Shown one piece after another: positions 30,163-38,388 of a stretch of DNA of 64,000 nt. The DNA is from Synechococcus sp. BIOS-E4-1 (GTDB lineage Bacteria > Cyanobacteriota > Cyanobacteriia > PCC-6307 > Cyanobiaceae). The translations under genes and the position numbers were made by a program. The stretch is from the NCBI RefSeq assembly GCF_014279995.1, contig NZ_CP047935.1, positions 593,243 to 657,242 on the forward strand, given 5' to 3'. The notes beneath the pieces were generated by a model. That model was not told the DNA's origin. It ran no database searches and saw only the letters and a list, made by a program, of their open reading frames with translations. The first letter of the stretch is position 1; the number at the start of each line of letters is the position of its first letter.

Positions 30163-31066
30163 CGGTTCCTTGCCCCCCGCGTTTCATCCTTCTCCGTCCT
30201 ATCGCATCCGAGTTTCCGGATTGGCAGGTGGGGCACCAATGGGTGCTGCGACCCGCAAGCTTGACCCGATCAATGGCAGTGCCGCAGTTCAAACAGGGTT
30301 GCCCAGTGCGTCGATAGACCGCTGCCTGCCCTCCGTAATTGCCGTTGACGCCTTCAAGGTCACGGAAATCACTGAAGGTTGTGCCACCAACGCCGATGCT
30401 GATCTCGAGGACGTGCACAAGGCTTTCGCAGATTTTTTCAAGTTGTTTGCGGTTGAGCCTGCCTGCGGGTGTTTGGGGTGCAATGCCTGCTGCGAAGAGG
30501 CTTTCATCGGCATAGATATTGCCTGCTCCTGCCACCAGTGACTGGTCCAGCAGGGCAGCCTTGATGGAGCGAGTGGACCCTTTCAACTTCTTTTGCAGAT
30601 AACCGGCGTTGAACTCTTCACTAAAGGGTTCCGGTCCTAGCCGCTTCAATCCTGTGATCACGGAGTCAGTGGCGGTGCCCTGTGGAACCCACCACATCTC
30701 ACCGAAGCTGCGCACGTCAACGAAACGCAGCTCCTGCTCCCTGGCATTCCAGAAGCGTGCCCGTGTGTGTTGACAAGGCTCTGTGGGCTCTTCGTGCCAC
30801 TGGAACTGTCCCGTCATGCGCAGATGAACTCCCCAGCAACCACTGGGCTCTCCTGTGTTGGGATGCAGCAGCTGAGCGATCAGATACTTACCGCGTCGCT
30901 GCCAGTCACCAACGGTCTGACCAGCAAGCCCCCGGCAAAAGGCTGTCGAACCGCCAGGGCTTGCCACTGCCCTCTCGCGGAGGATTTCGGCCTCCTGGAT
31001 GACAAAGGATTGAAGACGGCTCGCCAGTCCCCGACGAACCGTCTCAACTTCCGGAAGTTCCGGCAA
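30146..31066 (-). CDS. mutM: Formamidopyrimidine-DNA glycosylase
   Basis: A 306-residue Fpg protein that removes 8-oxoguanine and ring-opened purines. The catalytic N-terminal proline is in MPELPEVETVRRGL, the helix-two-turn-helix shows SLVAGAGNIYADESLFAAGI, and the C-terminal zinc finger has CLNCG and CPTCQ, spaced as in the family. A basic tail of about 20 residues extends beyond the zinc finger. It starts 5 bp after the psaE stop and overlaps mtnB, so psaE-mutM-mtnB-mtnC read as one operon. Confidence 0.95.
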   Translation of the reverse strand: MPELPEVETVRRGLASRLQSFVIQEAEILRERAVASPGGSTAFCRGLAGQTVGDWQRRGKYLIAQLLHPNTGEPSGCWGVHLRMTGQFQWHEEPTEPCQHTRARFWNAREQELRFVDVRSFGEMWWVPQGTATDSVITGLKRLGPEPFSEEFNAGYLQKKLKGSTRSIKAALLDQSLVAGAGNIYADESLFAAGIAPQTPAGRLNRKQLEKICESLVHVLEISIGVGGTTFSDFRDLEGVNGNYGGQAAVYRRTGQPCLNCGTAIDRVKLAGRSTHWCPTCQSGNSDAIGRRRMKRGGQGTVDSGC

Positions 31067-31071
31067 CAGAC

Positions 31072-31281
31072 TCAGGCCGGCTCGAGTTCGTCGAGCGCAA
31101 AGTTGTTGGTGTTGATGCCACCGTCCGAACCCTGCAGGCCGTTGTAGTTGACCTGTTCGAATCGGACCACGACTGGGTAACGGATGCCCGACGTGTCGAT
31201 TGAGGCGACCTTGCCGACATCGTTGAACCAGAAGGACTCAGGGCGCTTGATCCGCACCATGTCACCGCGGGAGATCGCCAT
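31072..31281 (-). CDS. psaE: Photosystem I subunit IV PsaE
   Basis: This 69-residue stromal subunit begins [20 protein letters not shown] and folds as a small SH3-like barrel; [20 protein letters not shown] is the typical middle part. PsaE helps dock ferredoxin and supports cyclic electron flow at photosystem I. It is the first gene of the psaE-mutM-mtnB-mtnC run, with a 156-bp gap to the divergent gene at 31438 that must hold its promoter. Confidence 0.97.
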   Translation of the reverse strand: MAISRGDMVRIKRPESFWFNDVGKVASIDTSGIRYPVVVRFEQVNYNGLQGSDGGINTNNFALDELEPA

Positions 31282-31437
31282 CGCTTCGTAGCAACTAAAA
31301 GCACATAAACCCTATCTCTGGGTCTTTCCCTGGCGTGCTGTTGCGTCACACAATGTCGCCCTGATCAACCGTTTGCCGGCCCTGCGCCATGCCAGCATCC
31401 AGCCTCCGGAGTGCTGCCTGCCTTGCTGCCAACGAAC

Positions 31438-32460
31438 ATGGAAACTCCAGTTCTGGAGCTGGATCTGCCAGATCCCGAACAGGACGACATCAGCACGATG
31501 GAGTTTCTGGCTCGCTTGGAACAGGCCTGGGCTGTCTGTGACAAATTCGATCTCCAGACTGAGATCTGGCGTGGAAAGATCCTCAAGGCCGTTCGCGATC
31601 GTGAAAAGAGAGGGGGAGAAGGACGTGGCGCCGGGTTCCTGCAGTGGCTCAGGGAGCGGGAGATCAGTAAGACCCGGGCCTACGGATTGATCCAGCTGGC
31701 GGAGTCGGCGCAGGAAATGCTGGGTGAGGGCGTGCTCGAGGAGACCAGCGTCAATCAGTTCTCCAAACGCGCCTTTATGGAAACTGCCCAGGCGGCACCT
31801 GAGGTGCAGCTGATGATCTCCGAGGCTGCCAATGAAGGGCAGGAGATCACCCGCAAGCAGGTCCGACGTCTGACGGACGAGTTCATGGCTGCCACGAGCC
31901 CACTGCTTCCTGAGGAAATCCGGCAACGCACCCAGGAGAATCTGCTGCCACCGAAGGTGGTTGCGCCGCTGGTGCGTGAGCTGGCCAAGCTGCCGGAGCC
32001 ACAGCAGGATGATCTGCGCAAGGTGCTGCGCGATGAGCCTGAGCTTGATCGCATCAAGGATGTGACTCACACCGCCCGATGGATCACCAAGGCGACTGAA
32101 TCCAGTGTCGCTGTCCGTGCCTTCCAGCAAGGTGAGCTGGATCTCGAGAAGGCGATGCAGGAAGCGCAGCGGCTGGATGCACTGGGATTGCTGGCTGATG
32201 CAGTCGGTCAGGCGCAGTCTCTGGAATCGGCGGTGCTCAAGCTGCATACCTCCTGGCGACGACTGGGTGGTTTGCAGGAACGTCTTTGGGTGGAAAGTGG
32301 CAGCAGTACGCCGTATCTCCGGGATGTGCTCTCGGCGCTGCAGAGTCTCAGCGGTGCAACGCTGCGGGTGTCTCTGGGAGAATTGGCGGGCGGGAAGCGG
32401 GTGCGTCTCCAGTTGGTTGAGGAATCACCGGATCAGCTGGATCCTCCTCCAATCCCCTAG
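31438..32460 (+). CDS. Unknown protein with a possible helix-turn-helix
   Basis: The 340-residue product (ATG at 31438; an upstream in-frame start at 31411 would add nine residues) is soluble, strongly helical and charged. Residues about 65-95 (FLQWLREREISKTRAYGLIQ) resemble a DNA-binding helix-turn-helix, and SVNQFSKRAFMETAQ followed by EITRKQVRRLTDEF hints at a ParB/KorB-like arrangement, but this is only a visual impression. The middle part (about 130-215) is rich in Glu, Leu and Arg. There is no signal peptide. It is divergent from psaE and 42 bp upstream of recQ. Function not recognised. Confidence 0.75.
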   Translation: METPVLELDLPDPEQDDISTMEFLARLEQAWAVCDKFDLQTEIWRGKILKAVRDREKRGGEGRGAGFLQWLREREISKTRAYGLIQLAESAQEMLGEGVLEETSVNQFSKRAFMETAQAAPEVQLMISEAANEGQEITRKQVRRLTDEFMAATSPLLPEEIRQRTQENLLPPKVVAPLVRELAKLPEPQQDDLRKVLRDEPELDRIKDVTHTARWITKATESSVAVRAFQQGELDLEKAMQEAQRLDALGLLADAVGQAQSLESAVLKLHTSWRRLGGLQERLWVESGSSTPYLRDVLSALQSLSGATLRVSLGELAGGKRVRLQLVEESPDQLDPPPIP

Positions 32461-32502
32461 ATCTGGGGCTCGGTAGGCTACGCACACCATCTGTGGAGTG
32501 CT

Positions 32503-33990
32503 TTGGACCTGCTGTTGGATGCGCTCAAGCGCTATTACGGCTGGTCCGATTTCCGGCCAGGGCAGCGTCCCGTTGTGGAGTGCCTATTGCAGGGGCAGGA
32601 CTGCTTGGCAGTGCTGCCGACCGGTGGAGGCAAGTCTCTTTGTTACCAGTTGCCTGCCCTGGTGAGATCAGGGCTTGTGGTCGTGATCTCACCATTGGTC
32701 GCGCTCATGGAGGATCAGGTTCTCCAGTTGAGACGTCGAGGCATCGCAGCGGCCTGTCTTCACGGTGGAATCGAGCCAGTTCAGAGACGCCAGACGCTCG
32801 AGCAACTCAACGAAGGCTCTTTGCGGCTGTTGTATCTCGCGCCGGAGCGTCTTCAGGGTGAAGCCACCCGTGCCGTTCTGCAGGAGCATGCCGCCAAAGG
32901 ACAGCTGGTGGCGCTCGCTGTGGATGAAGCCCACTGCATCAGCGCCTGGGGGCATGACTTCCGTCCTGATTACCGCCGGCTGGGAGAGTTGCGGGCACTC
33001 TGTCCAGGGGTCCCATTGGTGGCCCTCAGTGCCACGGCTGCCCCCAGGGTCAGGGCAGATCTTCTCCGTCTTCTGCATCTCCGGCGGCCGCTGATTCAGG
33101 TGGGATCGGCTCGGCGTCACAACCTGCACTACGCCATGCGCCGGCGGGTTGGAGATCCTCTGCAGGATGTCATGGAAGCTTTGGAGAAGGCCCGCGGCGC
33201 CTGTCTGATTTACGCCCGCACCCGTGTTTCGGTGGAGCGCTGGACTGAGCGTCTCTGTGCCAACGGGATTCAGGCCATCGCCTATCACGCCGGTCTTGAG
33301 CCTGAGGTTCGGCATCGGGCCCTCGAACATTTCCTGGGAGCGCAGGATCCCGTGCTGGTGGCCACTGTGGCTTTCGGTATGGGGGTGGACCGGCCTGATG
33401 TCGGCTTGGTTCTGCACCTGGATCTCCCGAGCACCCCGGAGGGCTATCTGCAGGAGTCAGGTCGTGCCGGGCGTGATGGCAAGCCGGCTCACTGTTTGGT
33501 GTTGTTCTCGCCGAGAGATCGAACCAGTCTTGGATGGGCGATGCAGAGTGCGCTGCGCCGTTCGTCCGCCAGCAATGCTGTTGAAGAATCGCGTCGGATT
33601 GAACTGGCGCAGCAGCAGTTGCGCCGTATGGAGGCCGTTGCAGAGGGCGAAACCTGCCGAGAACAGGCTCTGCTGCTGTCCGTCGGTGAACTGGTTCCTC
33701 CCTGTGGCCGCTGTGATCGCTGTCTCTCCGGTGCCTCAAGGCAGGACTGGTCTGACCAGGCCACGGCTGTCTTGGAGTTGCTGGCCGAGGTTCACGGCAC
33801 GGACGCCCGCAGGCTGAGTGAACGGCTTAACGCTGAAGAAGGTCGTTCGGTGCACTGGGGATGGCTCACGCGGCGGCTGGTTCAGGAGGAGTTGATCCAT
33901 GAAACCGATGACGGCAGCCAGCGCCTGTATTTGAAGGAAAGCGGCCGGCGCTTTCTGCGTCAGCCCTGGCCCTTGCACTACGCCGCTTAG
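32503..33990 (+). CDS. recQ: ATP-dependent DNA helicase RecQ
   Basis: A 495-residue superfamily 2 helicase. Motif I is PTGGGKSLCYQLPA, motif II DEAHCISAWGHDFRPDY, motif III LSATAAPRV, motif VI QESGRAGRDGKPA. The RecQ zinc site is kept (a Cys in GETCREQALLL and then CGRCDRC). A short winged-helix region follows, and there is no HRDC domain, so it is shorter than E. coli RecQ (about 610). The start is TTG at 32503, with GGAG four bases upstream; no ATG lies in frame nearby. It unwinds DNA in repair and recombination. Confidence 0.93.
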   Translation: MDLLLDALKRYYGWSDFRPGQRPVVECLLQGQDCLAVLPTGGGKSLCYQLPALVRSGLVVVISPLVALMEDQVLQLRRRGIAAACLHGGIEPVQRRQTLEQLNEGSLRLLYLAPERLQGEATRAVLQEHAAKGQLVALAVDEAHCISAWGHDFRPDYRRLGELRALCPGVPLVALSATAAPRVRADLLRLLHLRRPLIQVGSARRHNLHYAMRRRVGDPLQDVMEALEKARGACLIYARTRVSVERWTERLCANGIQAIAYHAGLEPEVRHRALEHFLGAQDPVLVATVAFGMGVDRPDVGLVLHLDLPSTPEGYLQESGRAGRDGKPAHCLVLFSPRDRTSLGWAMQSALRRSSASNAVEESRRIELAQQQLRRMEAVAEGETCREQALLLSVGELVPPCGRCDRCLSGASRQDWSDQATAVLELLAEVHGTDARRLSERLNAEEGRSVHWGWLTRRLVQEELIHETDDGSQRLYLKESGRRFLRQPWPLHYAA

Positions 33991-33997
33991 CCCGTAT

Positions 33998-35074
33998 TCA
34001 ACCCTTTGCAGCCGTACAGCGATCCTTCACGAGCGACTTCTCGAATTCAGACTGGGGTGCGATCCAGCTTTTCCACATCCCGTTTGCGCCGGTGGCATTG
34101 ATCTTCCTGGCAGAACAATTCACAGCCACGTAGAGCGATTGTCCATCGCTGTTCAGTGTTGGGGCCACCTCGCTTCCACCCATCGACTGCCAGTTACCCC
34201 AGTCGACCTGAAGGGGGCCATAGGTGCGCCAGGAGGCAGGCTTCGGCTGAACGTTGGTCGTGGCTGTCTGGCTTGCCTTGGCGGTCGTGACGGGTTTGAC
34301 AACCTTTGGCTTCGCAGCTGCGGGCTTGGCAGCCTCTGGTTTCACAGTCGCCGGATTGGCCGCTGTGGGCTTGACGCTCTCGGTTTTTGACTGGGCCTGA
34401 GCTGGCTTCTGCTCTTGGGGCTGGCTCTCGGTCGCCAAGGGTTGCCGTTCAGCAGGTGTTGTCGACGTGGCGATCGATGCGTTGCTGTTGCTTTCGGTGG
34501 AGCGCAGCATAAGCTGGGTTCCGATGTTGACCTGATTGGGATTTTGGATGGCATTGATGTTGATCAATGACGTGATCGGGATGTCGTAGGCCCTGGCGAT
34601 CTGGGTGAGCGTCTGGCCGCGGGCCACGGTGTGGGAGATGGCATTTGGCTTGGCCTGAATCGGCACCGGTTTGGCTGTGGCTCTGGGCTTTGCCTGAGGA
34701 AGCACCGCGTTGCTGGGCAGCTTCAGGGTCTGACCGATCTCAACATGATCAGCACTCGACAGCGCATTCAGGGCCATCAACTGACGCTCACTGACTCTGT
34801 ACTGCGCGGCAATGCCGCTGAGAGTGTCTCCGGACCGCACGTTGTGCCGGCCTTTTCCGGCTGAAACGCTCCCCGGTAACCGAAGTGTCTGGCCGGCCTC
34901 TACATGGTCTGAGTTTCTGATCCCGTTCAGGCGCATCAGACTGTTCATCGATACGCCATAGCGAGCGGCAATATCCGAGAGGGTCTCACCTGACTTGACC
35001 GTCACGCTGGAGCCATGACTGGCGATTGGTGTCAGGGCCATTGCGGCCAGGACGGTCAGGAGGGTGCGGCGCAT
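33998..35074 (-). CDS. Secreted triple-LysM protein
   Basis: The 358-residue protein has a signal peptide (MRRTLLTVLAAMALTPIASH), three LysM peptidoglycan-binding domains starting near VTVKSGETLSDIAARYGV, HNVRSGDTLSGIAAQYRV and HTVARGQTLTQIARAYDI, a long Ala/Lys/Pro-rich linker (about 205-275), and a C-terminal domain of about 80 residues with two cysteines (VAVNCSARKI and KDRCTAAKG) that I do not recognise. The LysM part would anchor it to the cell wall. No hydrolase domain is visible, so an enzymatic role is not supported. It is convergent with recQ (7 bp). Confidence 0.85.
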   Translation of the reverse strand: MRRTLLTVLAAMALTPIASHGSSVTVKSGETLSDIAARYGVSMNSLMRLNGIRNSDHVEAGQTLRLPGSVSAGKGRHNVRSGDTLSGIAAQYRVSERQLMALNALSSADHVEIGQTLKLPSNAVLPQAKPRATAKPVPIQAKPNAISHTVARGQTLTQIARAYDIPITSLININAIQNPNQVNIGTQLMLRSTESNSNASIATSTTPAERQPLATESQPQEQKPAQAQSKTESVKPTAANPATVKPEAAKPAAAKPKVVKPVTTAKASQTATTNVQPKPASWRTYGPLQVDWGNWQSMGGSEVAPTLNSDGQSLYVAVNCSARKINATGANGMWKSWIAPQSEFEKSLVKDRCTAAKG

Positions 35075-35152
35075 GCGTGTCCGTTGGCTGGGCGAAAGAT
35101 AAGGTGCCTCCCGTGGTGCGCCAGTCCCAGGCTGTACTTATTTCAACGCTGG

Positions 35153-36553
35153 TCAGCTCAATAAACGACGGAATGTTTCCGGCTTCAGGGTGTAAGGCGG
35201 ATAGCGCTGAGGAAGATCAAGCCAGAACGGACGACGCAGCACCGATCGTTCATGGGAAAAGGTTCTGAATCCCGCTTCTCCGTGATGGGTGCCCATCCCG
35301 CTTGCGCCCACCCCACCGAAGGGCAGATCGGGGACGCCACATTGCATCAACACGTCGTTGAAACACACACCACCTGAGCTTGTGCTGCGCAGTACAAGCT
35401 CCTGGTCACGATCGTCACCGCCAAATAAGTACAGGGCAAGCGGTTTGTCCTGCTTCTGGATCCTTTGAATGGCGTCATTCAGATCGGTGATCTCCAGCAC
35501 AGGCAGCAGTGGTCCGAACAGTTCATCGGTCATCAGCGGGTCCTTTTCGTCCTGCACGGCGATCAGCGTCGGTGCAATACGGCGTCTGATCGGGTCCGAC
35601 TCACCGCCGATCAGTACACGACCTTCATCTTTGGCCTGCTTCAGCAATGCCTCCAGTCGCCCGAAATGATGGTCGTGAATCAGGCATGCGAGTGCCTTGG
35701 ATTCGAGTGGATCGCTGCCGTAGAGCTTCAGCCGTTCCTCTGCAATGGCTTGCAGCAGAGGTGCACGCTGCTCCGCTTGGACCAGCAGATGATCCGGTGC
35801 GATACATGCCTGGCCTGCATTGAAACCCTTTCCCCAGATCAGCCGGCGTGCCGTGACGGACAGATCGGCTCCAGGAAGAACGATCGCAGGGTTTTTGCCT
35901 CCGAGTTCCAGAGTCACCGGTGTGAGATTGGCGGCGGCCCCCTCCAGCACTTTGGCTCCGATCTTTCCTCCGCCAGTGAAGAAGATGTGATCGAAGCGCT
36001 GCCTCACCAGTTGAGCGGCAACAGCTCCATCGCCGTTGACAACCTGAACCACATCGCTTTGAAAGTGCTTGGGTACGAGCTTTTCAATGAGCTCTGCGGT
36101 TGCCGGCGCATGTTCAGAGGGCTTGATCACCGCGGTGTTGCCGGCCGCCAGGGCGCTGACAAGGGGCCATAAGGTGAGACTGAAGGGCAGATTCCAGGGG
36201 CCGATCAACAGCACGCATCCGAGTGGTTCGCGGATCAGTTCGGCACGGCCGGGCTTCTGCACCAATGGAACAGGGATTCGGCGCGGACGCATCCAGGCCC
36301 GAAGTCGCCGTTCAGCGAGTTTGAGCTCCTGCAGCAAGGTCACAACCTCTGCCATCCCCTCCAGGTCTGGCTTGGCAAGGTCATGGCGAAGGGCCTCAAG
36401 AATTTCTGGCTCGTGTTCTGTCACAAGCTCACGCAGGCGCTGAAGCTGTGCACGACGCCAGGCTTCCGGCCTGGTGATGCCCTCCAACACAGGTTTACGC
36501 AGGCGTCCCAGATCGGTTTCGGTGAAATGTGGTGCAGCGTTGGCCTGGACCAT
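35153..36553 (-). CDS. Aldehyde dehydrogenase, class 3-like
   Basis: This 466-residue NAD(P)-dependent aldehyde dehydrogenase shows the NAD-binding block GPWNLPFSLTLWPLVSALAA, FTGGGKIGAKVLEGAA, the catalytic glutamate in TLELGGKNPAIVLP, and the catalytic cysteine in GQACIAPDHLLV. The short length and the missing N-terminal extension fit the class 3 fatty-aldehyde type, which in cyanobacteria oxidises long-chain aldehydes formed from lipids. A C-terminal hydrophobic tail is not obvious. The ATG at 36553 is preferred over 36586. It is divergent from the GH13 gene. Confidence 0.88.
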   Translation of the reverse strand: MVQANAAPHFTETDLGRLRKPVLEGITRPEAWRRAQLQRLRELVTEHEPEILEALRHDLAKPDLEGMAEVVTLLQELKLAERRLRAWMRPRRIPVPLVQKPGRAELIREPLGCVLLIGPWNLPFSLTLWPLVSALAAGNTAVIKPSEHAPATAELIEKLVPKHFQSDVVQVVNGDGAVAAQLVRQRFDHIFFTGGGKIGAKVLEGAAANLTPVTLELGGKNPAIVLPGADLSVTARRLIWGKGFNAGQACIAPDHLLVQAEQRAPLLQAIAEERLKLYGSDPLESKALACLIHDHHFGRLEALLKQAKDEGRVLIGGESDPIRRRIAPTLIAVQDEKDPLMTDELFGPLLPVLEITDLNDAIQRIQKQDKPLALYLFGGDDRDQELVLRSTSSGGVCFNDVLMQCGVPDLPFGGVGASGMGTHHGEAGFRTFSHERSVLRRPFWLDLPQRYPPYTLKPETFRRLLS

Positions 36554-36672
36554 GACGGGGATGAGCTTGCTGACTGTGCTGGGCATGCTCGCAGTTTCGT
36601 TGGCTCAACCGTTGGCGCGGGGATGACGTTGTGCACGATCGCTATTACACCGTGATCAGAGGCAACGGCCTG

Positions 36673-38367
36673 ATGAGTCAGCAGAAGCCTTGGTGGAGCG
36701 GTGCCGTCATCTATCAGTTGATCGTGCGCAGTTACCGCGATGGCAATGGTGATGGGATCGGAGACCTTCAGGGGTTGGCCAGCCGACTTCCCTATCTGCG
36801 TTGGTTGGGGGTGGAAGCGATCTGGCTGACGCCCATCTATCCCTCACCGCTGGATGACGGTGGATATGACATCACCGACTTCAAGGCGATTCATCCGGAC
36901 CTGGGTGATCTCGCAGCGTTCCATCGTTTTCTGACGGCTGCGCATGCGCAGGGCCTCAAGGTGGTGATGGATCTGGTGATGAATCACACCAGCACCCTCC
37001 ATCCCTGGTTTCAGCGCGCTCGATGGGCACCACAGGGCAGCCCTGAGCGTGAGATCTACGTGTGGAGTGATGATCCGCATCGTTATGCGGATGCTCCGGT
37101 GCTCTTCCGCCATTTCGAGTCGTCGAACTGGGAATGGGATGAGGTGGCAGGTCAGTACTTCCTTCACCGTTTCCTGCGCCATCAGCCTGATCTCAACTAC
37201 GCCAATCCATTTGTCCAGGAGACGATGTTGGATGTGGTGGATTTCTGGATTGATCGTGGTGTCGATGGCTTCCGCCTGGATGCCGTGCCTTTCCTGTGTG
37301 AGGAGGAGGGATCACGCTGTGAGGGGCTTCCTGAAACCCACGCTTTTCTCAAGCGACTGCGCCAGCGGGTGGATTCCCATGGTCGGGATGTTTTGTTGGT
37401 GGGGGAAGCGATCCAGCCAGTTGAAGAAATCGCGCCCTATCTGTTGCAGGATGAGCTCCACGGCGCTTTCAACTTTGCTCTGACTGCACACCTGTTTGCT
37501 GCGATCGCCAGCGGCAGTGTGGAGAATCTGCGCCAGTGTCTTGAGGAGGCACAGAAGGTCGTCAGTGGCTGCCGCTGGGCCTTGCCTCTGCGTAATCACG
37601 ATGAGCTGTGGCTGGGTGATGGTCACCTGATCCCGGAGGAGGTGATCCAGACCATCCGTGCTGGTCTTCATCAAGGACAGGGGCATTGGCTCAACTGGGG
37701 AATCAACCGTCGCCTGGCGCCATTACTCAATGGAGATCCAGGTTCTAACCGTGTTCTTCACGCTCTGCTTTACAGCCTGCCGGGGATGCCATGCCTCTAT
37801 TACGGCGATGAGCTGGGCATGGGGGATTGGCCGGGATTGCGCGACCGCGATCCCAACCGCACACCTATGGCCTGGACTCCAGCGCGAAACGGTGGCTTTT
37901 CAACCGCACCTGATCCGCTGCTGGTGCTGCCACCCATCACAGCTCCCGGCTACGACTACCGCGTGGTGAATGTTGAAGTGCAGAAGCAGCTGCCTGGTTC
38001 ACTGCTGAACTGGCACCGGCGCATGCTCACCTGCCGGCGATTACTGCCGGCGCTGCGACATGGCAATTTCGAACTCCTGAAATGTGCCCACCCAGGGGTG
38101 ATCAGCTACGTGCGCTGTGACGGCAGCATGACGGTGCTCGTGGCTGCCAACCTTTCGGCAGCAGGGGCCTCTCTGCATCTTGATCTGAGCCGTTGGAGCG
38201 GTATGCGCACGCGTGAGGTCTTCTGGGGGTGTGAATATCCGCCTGCTTCGGAGAATTGGTTCGTCTATCTGCCATCCCATGGATTCAGCTGGTGGCTGAT
38301 CGGCGAAGTGGAGGATGTGAACTCCGATCGATCAGTGAACACTGAGTTGGTGAACTCCAATCAATGA
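36673..38367 (+). CDS. treS: Trehalose synthase-like glycoside hydrolase family 13 enzyme
   Basis: The 564-residue protein resembles maltose alpha-D-glucosyltransferase (TreS, GH13 subfamily 16), which interconverts maltose and trehalose. The N-terminal block AVIYQLIVRSYRDGNGDGIG, the nucleophile in GVDGFRLDAVPFL, the acid/base glutamate in LLVGEAIQP and the third acidic residue in LRNHDELWLG are all present. A C-terminal beta-domain ends with SHGFSWWLIGEVED. There is no fused maltokinase. The ATG at 36673 gives the usual short N-terminus. glpD and glpK follow on the opposite strand, so a role in solute or storage sugar metabolism is plausible, but the product specificity is not proven by sequence. 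Confidence 0.78.
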   Translation: MSQQKPWWSGAVIYQLIVRSYRDGNGDGIGDLQGLASRLPYLRWLGVEAIWLTPIYPSPLDDGGYDITDFKAIHPDLGDLAAFHRFLTAAHAQGLKVVMDLVMNHTSTLHPWFQRARWAPQGSPEREIYVWSDDPHRYADAPVLFRHFESSNWEWDEVAGQYFLHRFLRHQPDLNYANPFVQETMLDVVDFWIDRGVDGFRLDAVPFLCEEEGSRCEGLPETHAFLKRLRQRVDSHGRDVLLVGEAIQPVEEIAPYLLQDELHGAFNFALTAHLFAAIASGSVENLRQCLEEAQKVVSGCRWALPLRNHDELWLGDGHLIPEEVIQTIRAGLHQGQGHWLNWGINRRLAPLLNGDPGSNRVLHALLYSLPGMPCLYYGDELGMGDWPGLRDRDPNRTPMAWTPARNGGFSTAPDPLLVLPPITAPGYDYRVVNVEVQKQLPGSLLNWHRRMLTCRRLLPALRHGNFELLKCAHPGVISYVRCDGSMTVLVAANLSAAGASLHLDLSRWSGMRTREVFWGCEYPPASENWFVYLPSHGFSWWLIGEVEDVNSDRSVNTELVNSNQ

Positions 38368-38388
38368 ATCCTGATCGTTGAACATCAA

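Noticed and set aside
31312-32247. A 311-codon open frame antisense to the unknown gene at 31438
   Set aside because: It is a Leu/Gln/Arg-rich mirror of a helical, Glu-rich protein, without a start context.
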